A stretch of DNA of 64,000 nt from Alisma plantago-aquatica. Taxonomy: Eukaryota; Streptophyta; Magnoliopsida; Alismatales; Alismataceae. Below the pieces are notes generated by a model. It had not been told where the DNA came from. It saw only the letters and a program-made list of their open reading frames with translations, and searched no databases. The DNA lies in assembly GCA_963693085.1 (NCBI GenBank), contig OY856409.1:1334713915-1334777914 (forward strand). The letters run 5' to 3'. Below are positions 34,128 through 45,983 of this stretch, in pieces (positions within the stretch are counted from its first letter, which is position 1; the number at the start of each line of letters is the position of its first letter). Made by a program: the position numbers and the translations under genes.

Positions 34128-36940
34128 ATGGGTACTAACATGGAAGGTTTTGAAACCCCCTTTACACCTATGACGCTGTCTAATAATAACAATCAAATTG
34201 TCACTGTTTCTACTGTTTCGCAAACACCATTGCCTGATGTTACGCAATTGAACAGTTTAATGGACAACACTATATGTGTTGGCAAGAAAAAGTTCTTACT
34301 GCTTTAGAAGTTTTGAGTGTAGCATTTGCTTTAACTGAACCCAAACCTGAAATTGAATCTGTTGATTGGGAGAAAACAAATCGTATCCGTCAACATGTTA
34401 TTCTAAGTACATTATCTAACCAACTGTTTGACATACATGGTGTTGTTAATTTAAATAATAAATGTAAAGTATGTGCTGAAACTAAATCTACAAAGAAACC
34501 ATGTCCTCAAATTTCACATAGAAATTCTGAATTACTAAATTTAGCTCACACAAATCTTGGAGATTTAAAAGGAAATTTGTCTGGAGGTGGAAAAAAGTTC
34601 TACATTATTTTTGTAGATGATTTCTCACGTTATACAAAATTATATATATTACATTCAAAGGATGAAGCTTTTGAAATGTTTGTTAAATATAAAACAAAAA
34701 TAGAAAATCAACTAAATAACAAAATAAAACGTCTTCGCTCGGATATGGGTGGTGAATATGATTGTTCTCCTTTTAATGATTTTTGTGTAACCCATGGTAT
34801 TATACATGAATACACACCTCCATATTCACCTCAATCAAATGGGATTGCTGAACTAAAAATAGAACTCTTAAAGGAAATGATGAATTCTATTTTAATTAAT
34901 TTAGGAGCACCCAACAACTTGTGGGGGGACGCGATTTTATCATCTTTTTTTTTCTTTTCAAAATTGTATTCCTAATAGGCAGACGAATAAGACACCATAT
35001 GAATTATGGAAAGGATATCCTCCTAATTTGAAATATCTCAAAGTGTGGGGGTGTTTAGCTAAAGTCTTCTTAACTGAACCTAAGAAATGAAAATTGGGAT
35101 CTAGAACTCTACATGGTATTTTTATAGGTTATGCCCAAAATAGTGTAGCATATAGATTCCTCGTTCTTAGAAGTAACAACAATGTTGTAGAACCTAATAC
35201 TATTGTTGAATCTAAAAATGCTGAATTTTTTGAGCATATCTTTCCTATGAAAACTCCTTTGGAAAAATTATCTAATCCTTCAAATGAAATTTCGGATAAC
35301 ATTCCAAGTACATCCAATACTAATGATGGTTTAGAACCTGATGTTATAGAACCTAGAAGATCCACTAGGATGAGGAAGGAAAAGAATCTCCGTGATGACT
35401 TCTATTCCTTTATTGTAGATAATGTGACCCTCAATCTTACAATGATGCGATTAATTCATCTGATTCCTCCTTATAGAAGGAAGCAATTAATAGTGAGATT
35501 GAATCTATATTATCATGTATCTTCCACCAGGTGTCAGACCCATTGGATGTAAATGGATATTTAAAAGAAAATAAAAAACTAATGGTACTGTAGATAAATA
35601 TAAAGCTCGATTAGTTGCCAAGGGATTCAAACAACAAAAGGATATTGACTATTTTGATACTTTTGCTCCTGTAACTAGAATTTCTTCAATCAGGATGGCA
35701 TCTTTTAAGAAATTAATTATACATCAAATGGATGTTAAAACTGCTTTCTTGAATGGAGATTTAGATGAAGAAATTTATATGAAATTATGAAGGTTATATT
35801 GTTCTTGGAAAGGAACATATGGTATGTAGACTAATCAAATCTCTCTATGGCTTGAAACAAGCACCTAAACAATAGAATGAGAAATTTGATAGTCATTGTA
35901 TCATATGGTTTTCATATAAATGAAGGAGACAAATGCATATATTCAAAAGTTGATAACCAGGGCTGTGTAATTATATGTCTTTATGTGGATGACATGCTTA
36001 TATTTGGCACTAATATTGATATAATAATTAGTACAAAAGGTTTCTTGGCTTCTAATTTTGACATGAAAGATATGGGAGAAACAGACGTAATTTTGGAAAT
36101 CAAACTTCTTAAAGTGATGATTGCATCATGCTCTCTCAAGAACATTATGTTGAGAAAATCCTCAAAAGATTTTCAATGTTTGATTGTAAGTCCGTTAGCA
36201 CACCTTTTAATTCTAATTGCAATCTTAAGAAAAATAAAAGTGTTAGTGTTCAACAAGTCAAATATGCACAGATAATTGGAAGCTTTATGTACTTAATGAA
36301 TTGTACTCGTCCAGATCTAGCATATGCAGTGGGGAGATTAAGTAGATATACTCAAAATCCTAACAAGGATCGTTGAGATGCTCTACATACGGTTTTAAGA
36401 TACCTAAAAGGCACAATTAATCATGGATTGATTTTTTGTGGATCTCCAACTGTGCTAGAAGGATTTTGTGATGCCAATTGGATTTCTGATTCAGATGAAT
36501 TGAAATCTACAAGTGGCTACATCTTCACCATGGGTGGAGGTGCCGTGTCTTGGGAATCCACCAAGCAAACATGTATAGCTCGTTCTACTATGAAATCTGA
36601 GTTTATTGCCTTAGAAAAGGCTGGAACTGAAGCCGATTGGCTAAGACATGTTCTAATGGATCTTCCCATTTGGGAAAAACCTTCTCCACTAGTGTTTATT
36701 CACTATGATAATCAAGCTGCCATAGCAAGAGCTAAAAACAAAGTTTATAACGGGAAGAGTAGACATATTCATCTACGTCATAATATTGTGAGTCAGCTTA
36801 TCAGTGATAGCATAATCTCGATGGATTATGTAAAGTCAGAATTAAACTTCGTTGATCCTCTGACAAAGCCATTAAGTCTAAGACTAGTGAGCAACACATC
36901 TAGGAGAATGAGATTATGCCCATATCAGAAGTCAAAGTGA
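34128..36940 (+). pseudogene. Copia E gag-pol, internally deleted and broken
   Basis: The gag start (from ATG 34128) is joined near 34430 to the zinc-finger end of integrase: L-S-N-Q-L-F-D-I runs straight into a segment with C-K-V-C. The rest of gag, the protease and the integrase N-terminus are therefore deleted. The integrase core follows (FVDDFSRYTKLYIL, then RSDMGGEY and SPQSNGIAELK, the usual E-x-K region; 34540-34975). RT is scattered over frames (35540-36370; DYFDTFAPV, HQMDVKTAFLNGDLDEE, LCLYVDDML-type motif). RNase H is open (36428-36940, with GFCDANW and HYDNQAAI). Confidence 0.85.
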
Positions 36941-37479
36941 TGGATACCCAACCTTCATGAACGGTGATCCCGAGGAGGTTCAATGGGAAAAATTAAGTCA
37001 CTGGACGACTTAATGTATTGTAATATTTTGTAACTCATTCTTATGATGTAAACAATAATTTACAGTGATTAAGTTGAATTTATTTTCTTAATAGATTTCA
37101 TACTCATTGGTGGTGGTGTATATAACTGCAATCTATACTTGATTAAAGTCCAACTATATGAGTGTGGAGTGAGGCCGCTTCTGTTGAGATTTGGACAGAA
37201 CTCTAAAGCACTCATGAATTTTCCTAGCAGGCGCATGACCTTAACACACCAATCCGTAAGATTGGTAATTGATTTTATGAATGCCATGTGAGTAATGAAC
37301 CTCTGATCAGAAAAAAGAGAAATTGGTTCAAGAACATAGTTCTACCAATTCTCTACTGATCACGTACATCTACTCTATGCTTTGGTTCAAAGAACTTAGT
37401 TCTACTAAAGTTTATGCATGTCATTTGTTCAAGCTTTTCCAGTGAGCTTTTATTCGTCGATTTAATGTTTTGTTTTTGA

Positions 37480-37492
37480 AATAATGGGGGAT
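37480..37492 (+). other. Copia E polypurine tract
   Basis: aataatgggggat directly precedes the 3' LTR and differs from the ttgagggggag tract of the other copias. Confidence 0.75.
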
Positions 37493-38225
37493 TGTTGTGT
37501 TTTTGCTGTATCATAAAAGCAAAGGCAATGCTTTAGTCGCATATTGGGGGATTCTGATACTTCCCTCCTTATATATGGGTTCTTGTCCATAGGATAATTG
37601 AGGAACACAAATGGATATGGGATTCGCACGCGCATGGTGGGACAACCCAATTGGATTTGGTCCGGGCCGATCCGGAAACCCTTTAATCGGGCGCGTCGGT
37701 ACATGTTGTGTCCCGCGCACGGGGGGGGGGGGTGTAAATCCGGCCTCCCCAGCCTCCTTGCGTGGGCGCGGCCTCGGGTTGATTTTGCTCCTTGGCTCAC
37801 TGAACCATTTTATGGCTCTTCCGGTCCGGTTGCACCTGTTTGTTTGGGCGGTTCCAAACCGCAACACATCCCTTCACCAATGTACAACAACACACATCTG
37901 TTAACGAGGCTTTTGTTTTATTATTTAACAACGTAGCGAAAATGCTCTGGTTTCCTTCTCTCAGTTGCTTTCCTGCTCACTGGAAAAACATCAGTCCCGT
38001 TCACTTGCTGGTGTGTGATTGCGTGTACACGCTTCACATCGGCAACCGCTGTTGGATCCTGGGAGAGTAGCTGCCATGGATGTCTATTGCACTGACGCTC
38101 GCCGTCAAGAACCGCGGAAATACTCTCAAGGACAATGCATCTTGCACGCCTCAACGCCTTTTGTCTGGTATAATCTTTCATTGTTTTACTGCTTCTTCGT
38201 GGTTTGTACCCTTTCTCGAACAACA
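37493..38225 (+). repeat. Copia E 3' LTR
   Basis: It pairs with 33358-34103, with numerous substitutions, small gaps, a 9-base G run near 37725 and a deletion near 37935. The atttg duplication follows. Confidence 0.9.
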
Positions 38226-39041
38226 ATTTGTGCGCTTGCAAAAGTTGCAGTAGCGTTGTTCAGTTGAGGAGGAGTCGAAAACAGACGAGAATGAACCACG
38301 ACCAACACCTGGTGTCGAGCACCCTCAACTACGGCCACGACAACGACCACAACCACAGAAAGAATCACCAGATTGGACAACAAGGACAACACCATCAGAA
38401 AGGTCAGGAGACGCTTGAGTGATAGAAGGTAAGCGTTGTACACGTTTTAGAACATCGCACAAAGTAGGTAGAGGATCATTGGAGAGAATATGATCAACAA
38501 CACCGCACAGGTGGGTGGTAATCCAGCTAGAAACTGAACAAGTTGAAGCTCGTTGCTCTGGTGTTGGGCTTCCTTGATATCAGACGATAACGGATAGTAG
38601 ACCTCAAATTCATCCCAGAGCGCACAACGCTAATTGTAGTAGTCTTCAATAGGATTAGTAGTAGCATAATCCTTTTTGGCCAAGTGTTTGAAGATAGCAA
38701 AACCTTTCTTTGGGTTTTATTGATGAGAGTATACGTGAGAGAGTTGATCACACATATCCTTAGCCGTCCGCAGTCGTAGAAGAGATTGGCTGATTTTAGG
38801 TTCAACACTGTTGACCATCCAGGTCATAACTCCAAAATCTTTTTTGGACTACAGATCATATGCCTGCTTTGTCTTGTCATCAACAGTAGTATCCGGAACA
38901 TCCGGACCTTTAGTAGAAAGATGGGTATAACGTCCCTGAGCCTTGACATAGAGCTCGAAAGTGGCTGCCCAGGTGTGATAGTTGGAGCCGTCCAACTTGA
39001 CAGTAGTCACACAGATTTTGAAGCGGATCTGGGGACGCCAT
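38226..39041 (-). pseudogene. Copia D2 gag, broken
   Basis: From the minus-strand ATG at 39041 (MASPDP), the frame must shift by one to give C-V-T-T-V-K-L-D-G-S-N-Y-H, then the UBN2-type gag with D-Q-L-S-H-V-Y-S-H-Q (about 38730). A basic R-G-R-region reaches the point where copia E is inserted (38226). The same one-base offset at the start is present in copia F. Frameshifts occur throughout. Confidence 0.8.
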
Positions 39042-40285
39042 GAGTACGCAGTCTGTAAGACGCCAAAGCAGACAGGAGTAGCAGGCAAAAGCAACAAGCA
39101 CGTAGCAGTTAGCAGACGAAGCCAACAGTAGAAACCCAACACATGCGTAGATCCGGGGGCGGAGCCAGAACTTTGTCCTTGGGGGGGATAAAATCATTTA
39201 CATTTTTGACATATATCATGACAATTTATGCTAGCGGATGCTAAAAATATTATACTAGTAAAGCAAGACTCGAACATGAGACCACACCCAACACTACAAC
39301 CACGTTAGCCACTGCACCACTTCAGTATACATGTATTCTTTGCGTCCTTAAATTTATATATATGATAGCCGCCAAGTACATACGACAAAAATCAGAAAAT
39401 TCGGTTTCCCAAGGGTTCGAACCTGCGACCAACTGTTTAAGACAACAACACACACACCACTGCACTAGTGACGCATTATTGCTGTAATATGGTACAAATT
39501 GTATATATTATATAACACTTCTATGAACATATATACATATATATTGAACATTTCATTTTGGGGGGGGGCATGGCCCATGCTTGCCCCCCTCTGGCTCCGC
39601 CCCTGGGCTGATCTAATAACACCTGCACGGGGGCAGAAGATAGCGGTAGTAGACCTGATGCATCGGATCCCAGAAACCCACATAGGGGCAGCAGTGGATA
39701 TAAAAAAACCTACGCCAAAATGGAGGAAAAACTACTCCAGTATGAGGCGTAGGCGGGAAGGGAGCGAGATCCGGTTACACCCTCAACATGTTATGGCTGG
39801 AAAGTTACCGGAGATGTCTAGAGGTGAGCGGGAAAGGAAAAGATTGGTGGTGGTGGTTAGCCAGAGGAAGATATGGTGGGTGAAGGAGGGAACGAAGAAG
39901 AGGTGGAAGGGGGCTGGTTGGAGAGGTGGGACAACAACAGATTGGCTGCGTGGAGGCAGAGAGGTGGAGGTGGCGAGCGATGGCTGGAAGGGGGGTCGAC
40001 GACGGGGCTAGTGGGTGGTGAGGGGTAGGCTGCTGTGATGGTGACAATGGATAAGGGAGTGAGTGAGGCAGCGGGTGGAAAACGGAGGGGAGGAAGGCAA
40101 CGACAGTAGGGGGTGGGTGGGGCGCCGGTGGGTGGGGCTGTAGTGGCAAGAGGGGTTGGGGAGGAGGTTGGCGGCGGCGATATGAAGAAGGGAAGGGGAA
40201 ACGGGGAAAGGAGGGGTGGCAGCTAGGGTTTATGGAGACATAGGGTAGGGTTGAGATAGGGTGGGAGGGTCTCAAGGAGAATCCA
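39042..40285 (-). other. Copia D2 untranslated leader, with an inserted TIR element
   Basis: It extends between the gag start and the primer site. The part 39780-40260 is purine-rich on the + strand and gives long proline- or glycine-rich open frames on both strands without recognisable domains. 39154-39605 is an insertion. Confidence 0.6.
39154..39605. mobile_element. TIR element with GGGGCGGAGCCAGA ends
   Basis: The left end CGGGGGCGGAGCCAGAA and the reverse-complemented right end CAGGGGCGGAGCCAGAG form about 17-bp inverted repeats. The right end fits hAT YARNG. Flanking 8-mers cgtagatc and ggctgatc agree at only five positions, so the superfamily is tentative. No transposase. On the minus strand it carries tRNA-promoter-like boxes (tggtgcagtggctaacg with tgttcgagtc, and ggttcgaacc). 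Confidence 0.65.
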
Positions 40286-40297
40286 ACTGTGATACCA
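40286..40297 (-). other. Copia D2 primer-binding site
   Basis: The minus strand reads tggtatcacagt, close to TGGTATCAGAGC, directly inside the LTR. Confidence 0.75.
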
Positions 40298-40449
40298 TCT
40301 AAATGATAAAAGGCTTACTATTAGATAATCAAAACAATTACAGTGGTTTCTCTTTTATAGGACAAGAGAGTTAGGAATATTCTAGAGACAAGTGGAGTTA
40401 AGAAAATTCTAGAAACAGGTAATGAGGAATAAAAGAAAATAGGCTAACA
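40298..40449 (-). repeat. Copia D2 5' LTR (152 bp)
   Basis: On the element strand it begins TGTTAGCC, has TATA-like cctataaaagagaaacca and ends ...ttaga. It resembles the F LTR in its R region (cttgtc.tataaaagaga.acca). No partner LTR is present because the 3' half of D2 is missing. Confidence 0.7.
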
Positions 40450-42395
40450 GTCTAAACAAGTCTAAAGCCCATAACACAATAAGCCCAGTAAAATATACAT
40501 ACAATAAATCCCATATTAGTGAACTCTGTTTTCACTGCCTCCTATCCTATATAAAGAATGGGCCTATGCTTGTATTCATTATCTTAATAATAAATTCCTA
40601 TTCTAATCACATATGCTCTTCAATGTTAATGGTCACCGTTGGAACCAACTTAGCGGCAAACAACCTGTCTCAGTGTGATCCCAGTTTCGGATCAGTGCAA
40701 CAATAACACGATCCCAGTTTTGGATCAACACACTTGTTCCCTCCCGAGGTTCCCATTGTTTGACATCTTCACGAGGGTCCAATTGGCGGCAAGGCTACTT
40801 ACTCTTTGAAAAGTGTGACGATTTTTCACCGCCATGATTTAGTATTTCTTCTCACCAAAGCAGTCTTATACCTCCTTCAATTTTCTTGTGACTACTCTCC
40901 CAATACACAATATGCCTACTAATCAGATCTATATTCAAATCTATCTTGTTATCTAATCCATATCGCGGGGCTCAGCCTACGCACCCCTAGATTTGTTGGC
41001 CTAAGGGCTTGACAAATCTCCTTTTCAGTCACACAAAGATCCATTTATTTTGCTATCCGGATTTGTCTAATTGAGTAAGATAGCACATTGACTTGCGTTA
41101 TCAATTATATCTACAACATATTGGCAAACAAAAGAAAGACCCCGTGCTATTTTATAAAGTCCAAAAAAAGAGACAACATGCTAATTTTTCTTCCTCTCCT
41201 TTAATAATCTTATTTCCCCCTACCACCCCTCATTTGTGCATCCCTTTCCACGTTCAGGGGGTATAGTCTCTTTTCACAGTAACTACTCATTCACTTTGTA
41301 TTTGGTGTACCGGGGGATATAGAGGAGAGAGAATGTATGAAGAGGGAGTATGAGGAGAAAGAATATGAGAGAGATTATATGTATAAATCTAAGGCTATTT
41401 TGATCTTCCATCTTTCAATGTCTTTGTGGCGCTTTACTCCCCGCTAAGCATCATGCTTCTAATGCATCTTGGTGTATCTCTTTCCCAATTACACTGTGCT
41501 TCTTTGTGTTCGTACCATGATATGCACGTAGGTTGGCTATCTGCGCTTTGCTTATGCCAGTTGGCTACCACTTTCTTTCAAGTTGAAGGATCTCAATTAT
41601 ATCATTGACACACATCAGGATAGAGTTTATTGTGCTTATTCTAGCCTCTTGTTCCCCTTGATGCTAATCTATGACTATCTTGCTACATCTCATAAGATGG
41701 ATGGTTACTTCTCAGAAGCTCGCGAATATCAAGCCTACAAATACTACACCTGCAAGGGTGAGATGATTGGTCCAAAATTTATTTTAACCGAGCTATTTTT
41801 TCATGTTTTATCGAAGTTGCATATTCCATATCTCAAGTGCCAAGATGGTTCTTTAAGTGATCTACTTGGGTTTCCTTGATGGTGTCTTTCATTCATGTGA
41901 AGCCCTCAAAATTCACACTTCAGATGGATCCAGTTTGAGAAGTCAACTTGGGCTTCCTTGATGGTGTCTTTCATTCCCGTCAAGCTCTAAAGAGTCACAC
42001 TTCAAATGGACAATCATTATCACCTCATCATCTCCGTGTTTGAAAATATGTCTACTGCTACATTGTTGGATGTGTTGATTGTGCTTATTCTAATCACACA
42101 TTCCTTTCCAGTAAATATTACATAGTCATGGTGTTTTAATCAACTGCTCTAAATCAATGGTGATGCTCTTGATTCTATATGCACTTCAGAAGATCTTCTC
42201 CAAAGCTCAAGTATTTCTAGCCTATAGAACATAACTTCAGAGGCGTCTATAAATATTTAATTTGTTGGAGAGTCCTGGTTTAAGGGGAAGTGAAAATCTT
42301 ATATGGGGAGTGACATTTTTTATTTTCAATTTGTCGCATCGTCTAGTTGAGTATTTCTAGTCCAAGTTGGATATGTGTTTCACCTATACTCCAGG
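40450..42395. other. mostly unassigned repeat-derived sequence
   Basis: 40513-40612 looks like the TATA/R/U5 end of a plus-strand copia LTR (cctatataaagaatggg ... cctattctaatcaca), similar to the end of the H LTR. The remainder shows no coding domain. A direct duplication with a period of about 77 bp lies at 41870-42010 (ttccttgatggtgtctttca twice). Confidence 0.45.
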
Positions 42396-42431
42396 TTGAG
42401 GGGGAGTGTTAGAATTATTGTTATTTAGTGT
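42396..42431 (+). mobile_element. copia polypurine tract and first bases of a 3' LTR
   Basis: ttgagggggag followed by TGTTAGAATTATTG marks the 3' end of a plus-strand copia whose LTR is cut off by copia J. It may be the far end of copia H, but the LTRs share only their first bases, so this is speculative. Confidence 0.55.
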
Positions 42432-42581
42432 TGTAAATTGGAATATCTTGCTTAATAAGACGATATTACAACGGTACATATTCTCTCTGTATATAGGAAG
42501 AGAGTCAATACACAACTATACCAAAAAGCAATATAGGGCAAAAAGTAAAAAGGAAGAAATAAATAAGCGCATGTTTCAACA
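42432..42581 (-). repeat. Copia J 3' LTR (150 bp)
   Basis: It has TG...CA boundaries, with the right edge abutting the ctccccctcaag tract. On the element strand it has a TATA-like ctatatacagagag. Confidence 0.7.
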
Positions 42582-42589
42582 CTCCCCCT

Positions 42590-44598
42590 CAAGCTGGAGT
42601 ATAAATATCTCTCATGCCCAACTTGTCAACCGTAGTAGAGAAGCGAGACTTCGAAAGAGATTTGGTGAAGATATATGCAAGCTGATCCTCTGTCCAGATG
42701 TATGGAGTCAATATGCGCTTGGTAAGAATAGATTCCCGAACAAAGTGGCAGTCGACTTCAATGTGTTTTGTTTATTAATGGAAGGTAGGATTGTTGGCTA
42801 TAAAAATAGATGCCTTGTTGTCACTGAACATGGGAATAGGATCAATATTATGAATGTCAAATTCTCTCAGAAGACCCTGCACCCACATCATCTCACATGT
42901 GTGTGCCATAGCTCGGTACTCAGCCTCAATACTAGATCGAGCCACAACTATTTGTTTCTTGCTGCGCCAGGTGACTAGATTTCCCCCAATCAAAATGCAA
43001 TATCCAGAAGTAGATCTGTGATCAGTACGATTCCCTGCGTAGTCAGAATCAGAATACCCTGTGAGTTTGCAACATCCCTGTCTGGTGTACAGAAGTCCTT
43101 TGCCAGGAGACCCTTTCAGATATTTCAGAATGTGACAGATTGCATCCCAGTGGCACTGTCTGGGTTGGTCTAAGTACCTGCTGACAAGTCCCACTCAGAG
43201 GTGATATCAACACGAGTAACAGTCAGATAAATAAGTTTACCAACACGCTTCCTAAATTGTGAATTACATAATAAAGTGGTGATGAGTCATTGTCCCAATT
43301 GGTATTGGGATTCAATGGTGTGCTTGTTGGCTTAGCTCCCAACATGCCTGTTTCCTGTAACAGATCAAGAACATATTTTCGCTGAGATAGACAAATACCA
43401 GATGAGGAATGCGAGACTTCAATGCCCAGAAAATAGAGGTCCTTGTTGATAAAATGATGACGAAGATAATTTTTGTTGCTTGAATGCCGACCTGATCGCT
43501 CCCAGATAAGATGATATCATCTACATAGACAATAAGCACTACAAGCCCAACTTTAGATTTCTTAATAAACACAAAATGATCAGAGTGAGAGCGTCTAAAA
43601 CCAAATTTAGTAAGAATTTGGCTTAATTTGTCAAACCATGCTCTGGGACTTTGTTTTAATCCATAGGTCGCCTTATGTAGTCTGCATACCCTAGAAGACT
43701 CCCCATGAGCAACAAACCCAGGTGGTTGCTCCATGTATACCTCCTCATGAAGGTCGCCATAAAGAAAAACATTTTTCACATCAAGTTGATATAAAGGCCA
43801 TGGAAGATTGACAACAACAGAAATAAGAACTCTGACAGAATTTAGGCGAGCTACATGGGAGAAAATCTCAAATAATTCCCATGAGTCTGTGTATAGCCTT
43901 TTACAACAAGGCGGGCTTTGAGACACTCAATGGAGCCATCAGGATGGTATTTGATAGTGAATATCCAATAACAACCAACATGAGAGATATGTGCTGGTGG
44001 GTCAACAAGATCCCAAGTATGTTGTTCATTCATGGCCTGCATTTTGGCTTCCATTGCCAGACGCCAGCCAGAATGTTGTAGAGCCTCAACAGCCGTTTTC
44101 GGCACAAACACAGTCAAAAGAGCAGTAGTAAAGTTTGCAAAATGAGGACTGAGGTTTGCATCAGAACAAAAATTGCTAATAGGATGCATAGTACAACTTC
44201 ACACTCTCTTGCGCAAGCTAATAGGAATGTCTAGATCAGAGTTTACCTGATGTGTGACATGATCTTCCGTAGAAGGAGAATTGGTTGATGTCGGGGCCAT
44301 AGAGGGAGTAGAGTCTGACACGACGTTTGTACACTTTGAGCTCCTTAGGCTGCATTGTATTGGTCTCAGAATTGTCAACCTCAGTTGAAAGGGGTAGAGG
44401 TGTATCAACCAGAAGGTCTGTACCCAACGAGGAACCAGTTGCAGAATAGAACGGTGTATTCTCGAAGAAGGCCACATCAACACTAAGAAACCACTGTTTG
44501 CCAAGAGGATCATAACATCTGTATCCTTTTTGTATTCTTGAATATCCTAGAAAGATACATTTGGTAGAGCGGAGATCAAGTTTAGTACTTAGCATCAG
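42590..44598 (-). pseudogene. Copia J partial pol, broken
   Basis: From high to low: the integrase C-terminal part with KCIFLGYSRIQKGYRCYDP (about 44570-44510), a linker (44480-44150), RT (44100-43330, with LYGDLHEEVYMEQPPGF and [11 protein letters not shown]) and RNase H (about 43260-42600, with GYSDSDYAGNRTD). A frameshift lies near 43870 and others near 43440 and 43195. It is related to F. Confidence 0.82.
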
Positions 44599-45329
44599 GA
44601 AAAACCCTCGTGCTATATATTGGGGTGGGGACTAGTACACACATATACTCAAACTCTGACTAACTGAACATACTTATGCCCATATATGTAATAAACTTAA
44701 TAACCAATAATTCTGAACAAGCCGTAAGAATCCTATTGTTGTAGGACCGGTAATGCAAATATTCATATGTTTCTTATATAAAGTTGGCGTACAAATCATC
44801 CAGACACTTTGAAATCTAACAAACATATAACACAATAGAAGAAAATGCTTTCATAGTAGACAATCAACTCCGAGTTGTTGATATCATTGCACGAAAAGGT
44901 TTTGGACTGTGGATTGGACAATTTCTAGGAATATGGTATTATCACCTCGCTAGTGGGGATATATAGCACTTCCTTTTTTGCCATCGAACATTTTTCTCAG
45001 CATGCAATGTTTACCGAATGGCCCTGTGCTCCATATTTGTTAAGGTAGAAAGGTTGGGTGTCTTGCTCGCACCTAGGCGGCTTCAAAAATTAGAATTTCA
45101 GTACATTGTTCCATATGTGTACATAACTTTAATGATTTTTATGGCCTTGTCCCTCTTGTACATATACTTCGTATATATATATATAATATTATATATATAT
45201 ATATAAAAATTGTTAATCCCTTCATATAATGTATTTTTAGGGTAAGAAACATAATCAATATGTTTCAAATTATAATGAACATTGTTGGTAAGACAAGAAG
45301 AGAATTGTTCTAAACAATGTAGGAAATAG
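44599..45329. other. unassigned sequence with an AT microsatellite
   Basis: AT-rich, with a (TA)n run at about 45169-45206. This sequence, with 51232-51355 and 59955-60757, is probably one original stretch later split by copias F and G. Confidence 0.5.
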
Positions 45330-45334
45330 ATAAT

Positions 45335-45499
45335 TATTAGTATATACACTTTACTGCTTATTTCTCTTTATTCTCTTCTTCTCTTTATCCCATATTGCTC
45401 ATCTCTAAATATTGTACACTCTCTTGTCTTATAAAAGAGAGACCATTGTATTCTTTTTAGATCATCAAATAATAAGCAATCTCGTTGCCAACTTCTAGA
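45335..45499 (+). repeat. Copia F 5' LTR
   Basis: It begins TATTAGTATATACAC and ends AACTTCTAGA, so its termini are TA...GA, not TG...CA. Both copies and the exact target duplication agree on this. TATA-like cttataaaagagag lies at about 45428. Confidence 0.9.
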
Positions 45500-45511
45500 T
45501 GGTATCAGAGC
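45500..45511 (+). other. Copia F primer-binding site
   Basis: tggtatcagagc is an exact initiator-Met tRNA site. Confidence 0.92.
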
Positions 45512-45983
45512 GGGCCGATCCACCTTAAACCTAATCCCTCTCTCACCCCAACCCTAGCCGCTATCTTCTCCACCAACCCTAGCCGCCGCCACCCCCACCT
45601 TTTTTTCCGCCGCTACAATACTGCTACAGTACCGCCGCTGCAGTACTGCTACAGTACCGCCGCCCTCCCATCCAATCTCTCCACCAAGCTCCTTCCCTTC
45701 TCCCATCCTTGTGGCCTAATCCACCACAGGCCCCTCCGTCTGGCACGTTGACGGAGTAACGGGCTTCATCCTCTCTGTTTGCCTGCGCCTCATGGTGGAG
45801 TGACTGATCCTCCATGTTGGCGTAGGTTTTTCTTTTCATCTGCTGCCCCTACGTGGGTTTTTCTAAGATCTATGCGTGGATCTTCTACCTTCTACTACTA
45901 GTCCATGTGTTGGACTTCTGCCTCTGACTGCTGACTACTACTGCTCTCTGCGCCTGTGCTTCTGCCCCTGACTGCACCTTCCG

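Larger units (their letters stand above)
33358..38225 (+). mobile_element. Copia E: copia retrotransposon of a different lineage
   Basis: It has long LTRs (33358-34103, 746 bp; 37493-38225, 733 bp) and an exact 5-bp duplication, atttg (33353-33357 and 38226-38230). It is inserted in copia D2. Its integrase and RNase H differ clearly from the other copias here and resemble the Ivana/Oryco-type lineage (assignment from memory). It is internally deleted and inactive. Confidence 0.9.
42432..44598 (-). mobile_element. Copia J: 5'-truncated copia element
   Basis: It has one LTR (42432-42581), a polypurine tract, RNase H, RT and the C-terminal integrase region, then breaks off near 44598. The rest of integrase, gag, the leader and the 5' LTR are absent. 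No target duplication was identified. Confidence 0.8.

Noticed and set aside
39205..39480. A functional tRNA gene on the minus strand
   Set aside because: A- and B-box-like strings are present, but no cloverleaf with matching acceptor stem could be formed by eye.
39499..40275. Proline-rich and glycine-rich open frames of 156-170 codons
   Set aside because: They lie across the TIR element edge and the D2 leader. Purine/pyrimidine bias gives open frames on both strands.
30065..40449. D1 plus D2 as one ordinary copia element
   Set aside because: The LTRs at the two ends are unrelated, the RT domain is represented twice in part, and a duplicated scar separates the halves.
26109..42431. Copia H running all the way from the TGTTAGAATA LTR to the polypurine tract at 42396
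   Set aside because: The two LTR starts agree only over their first bases, no RT or RNase H of H was found, and intervening pieces have independent boundaries. Kept only as a possibility.
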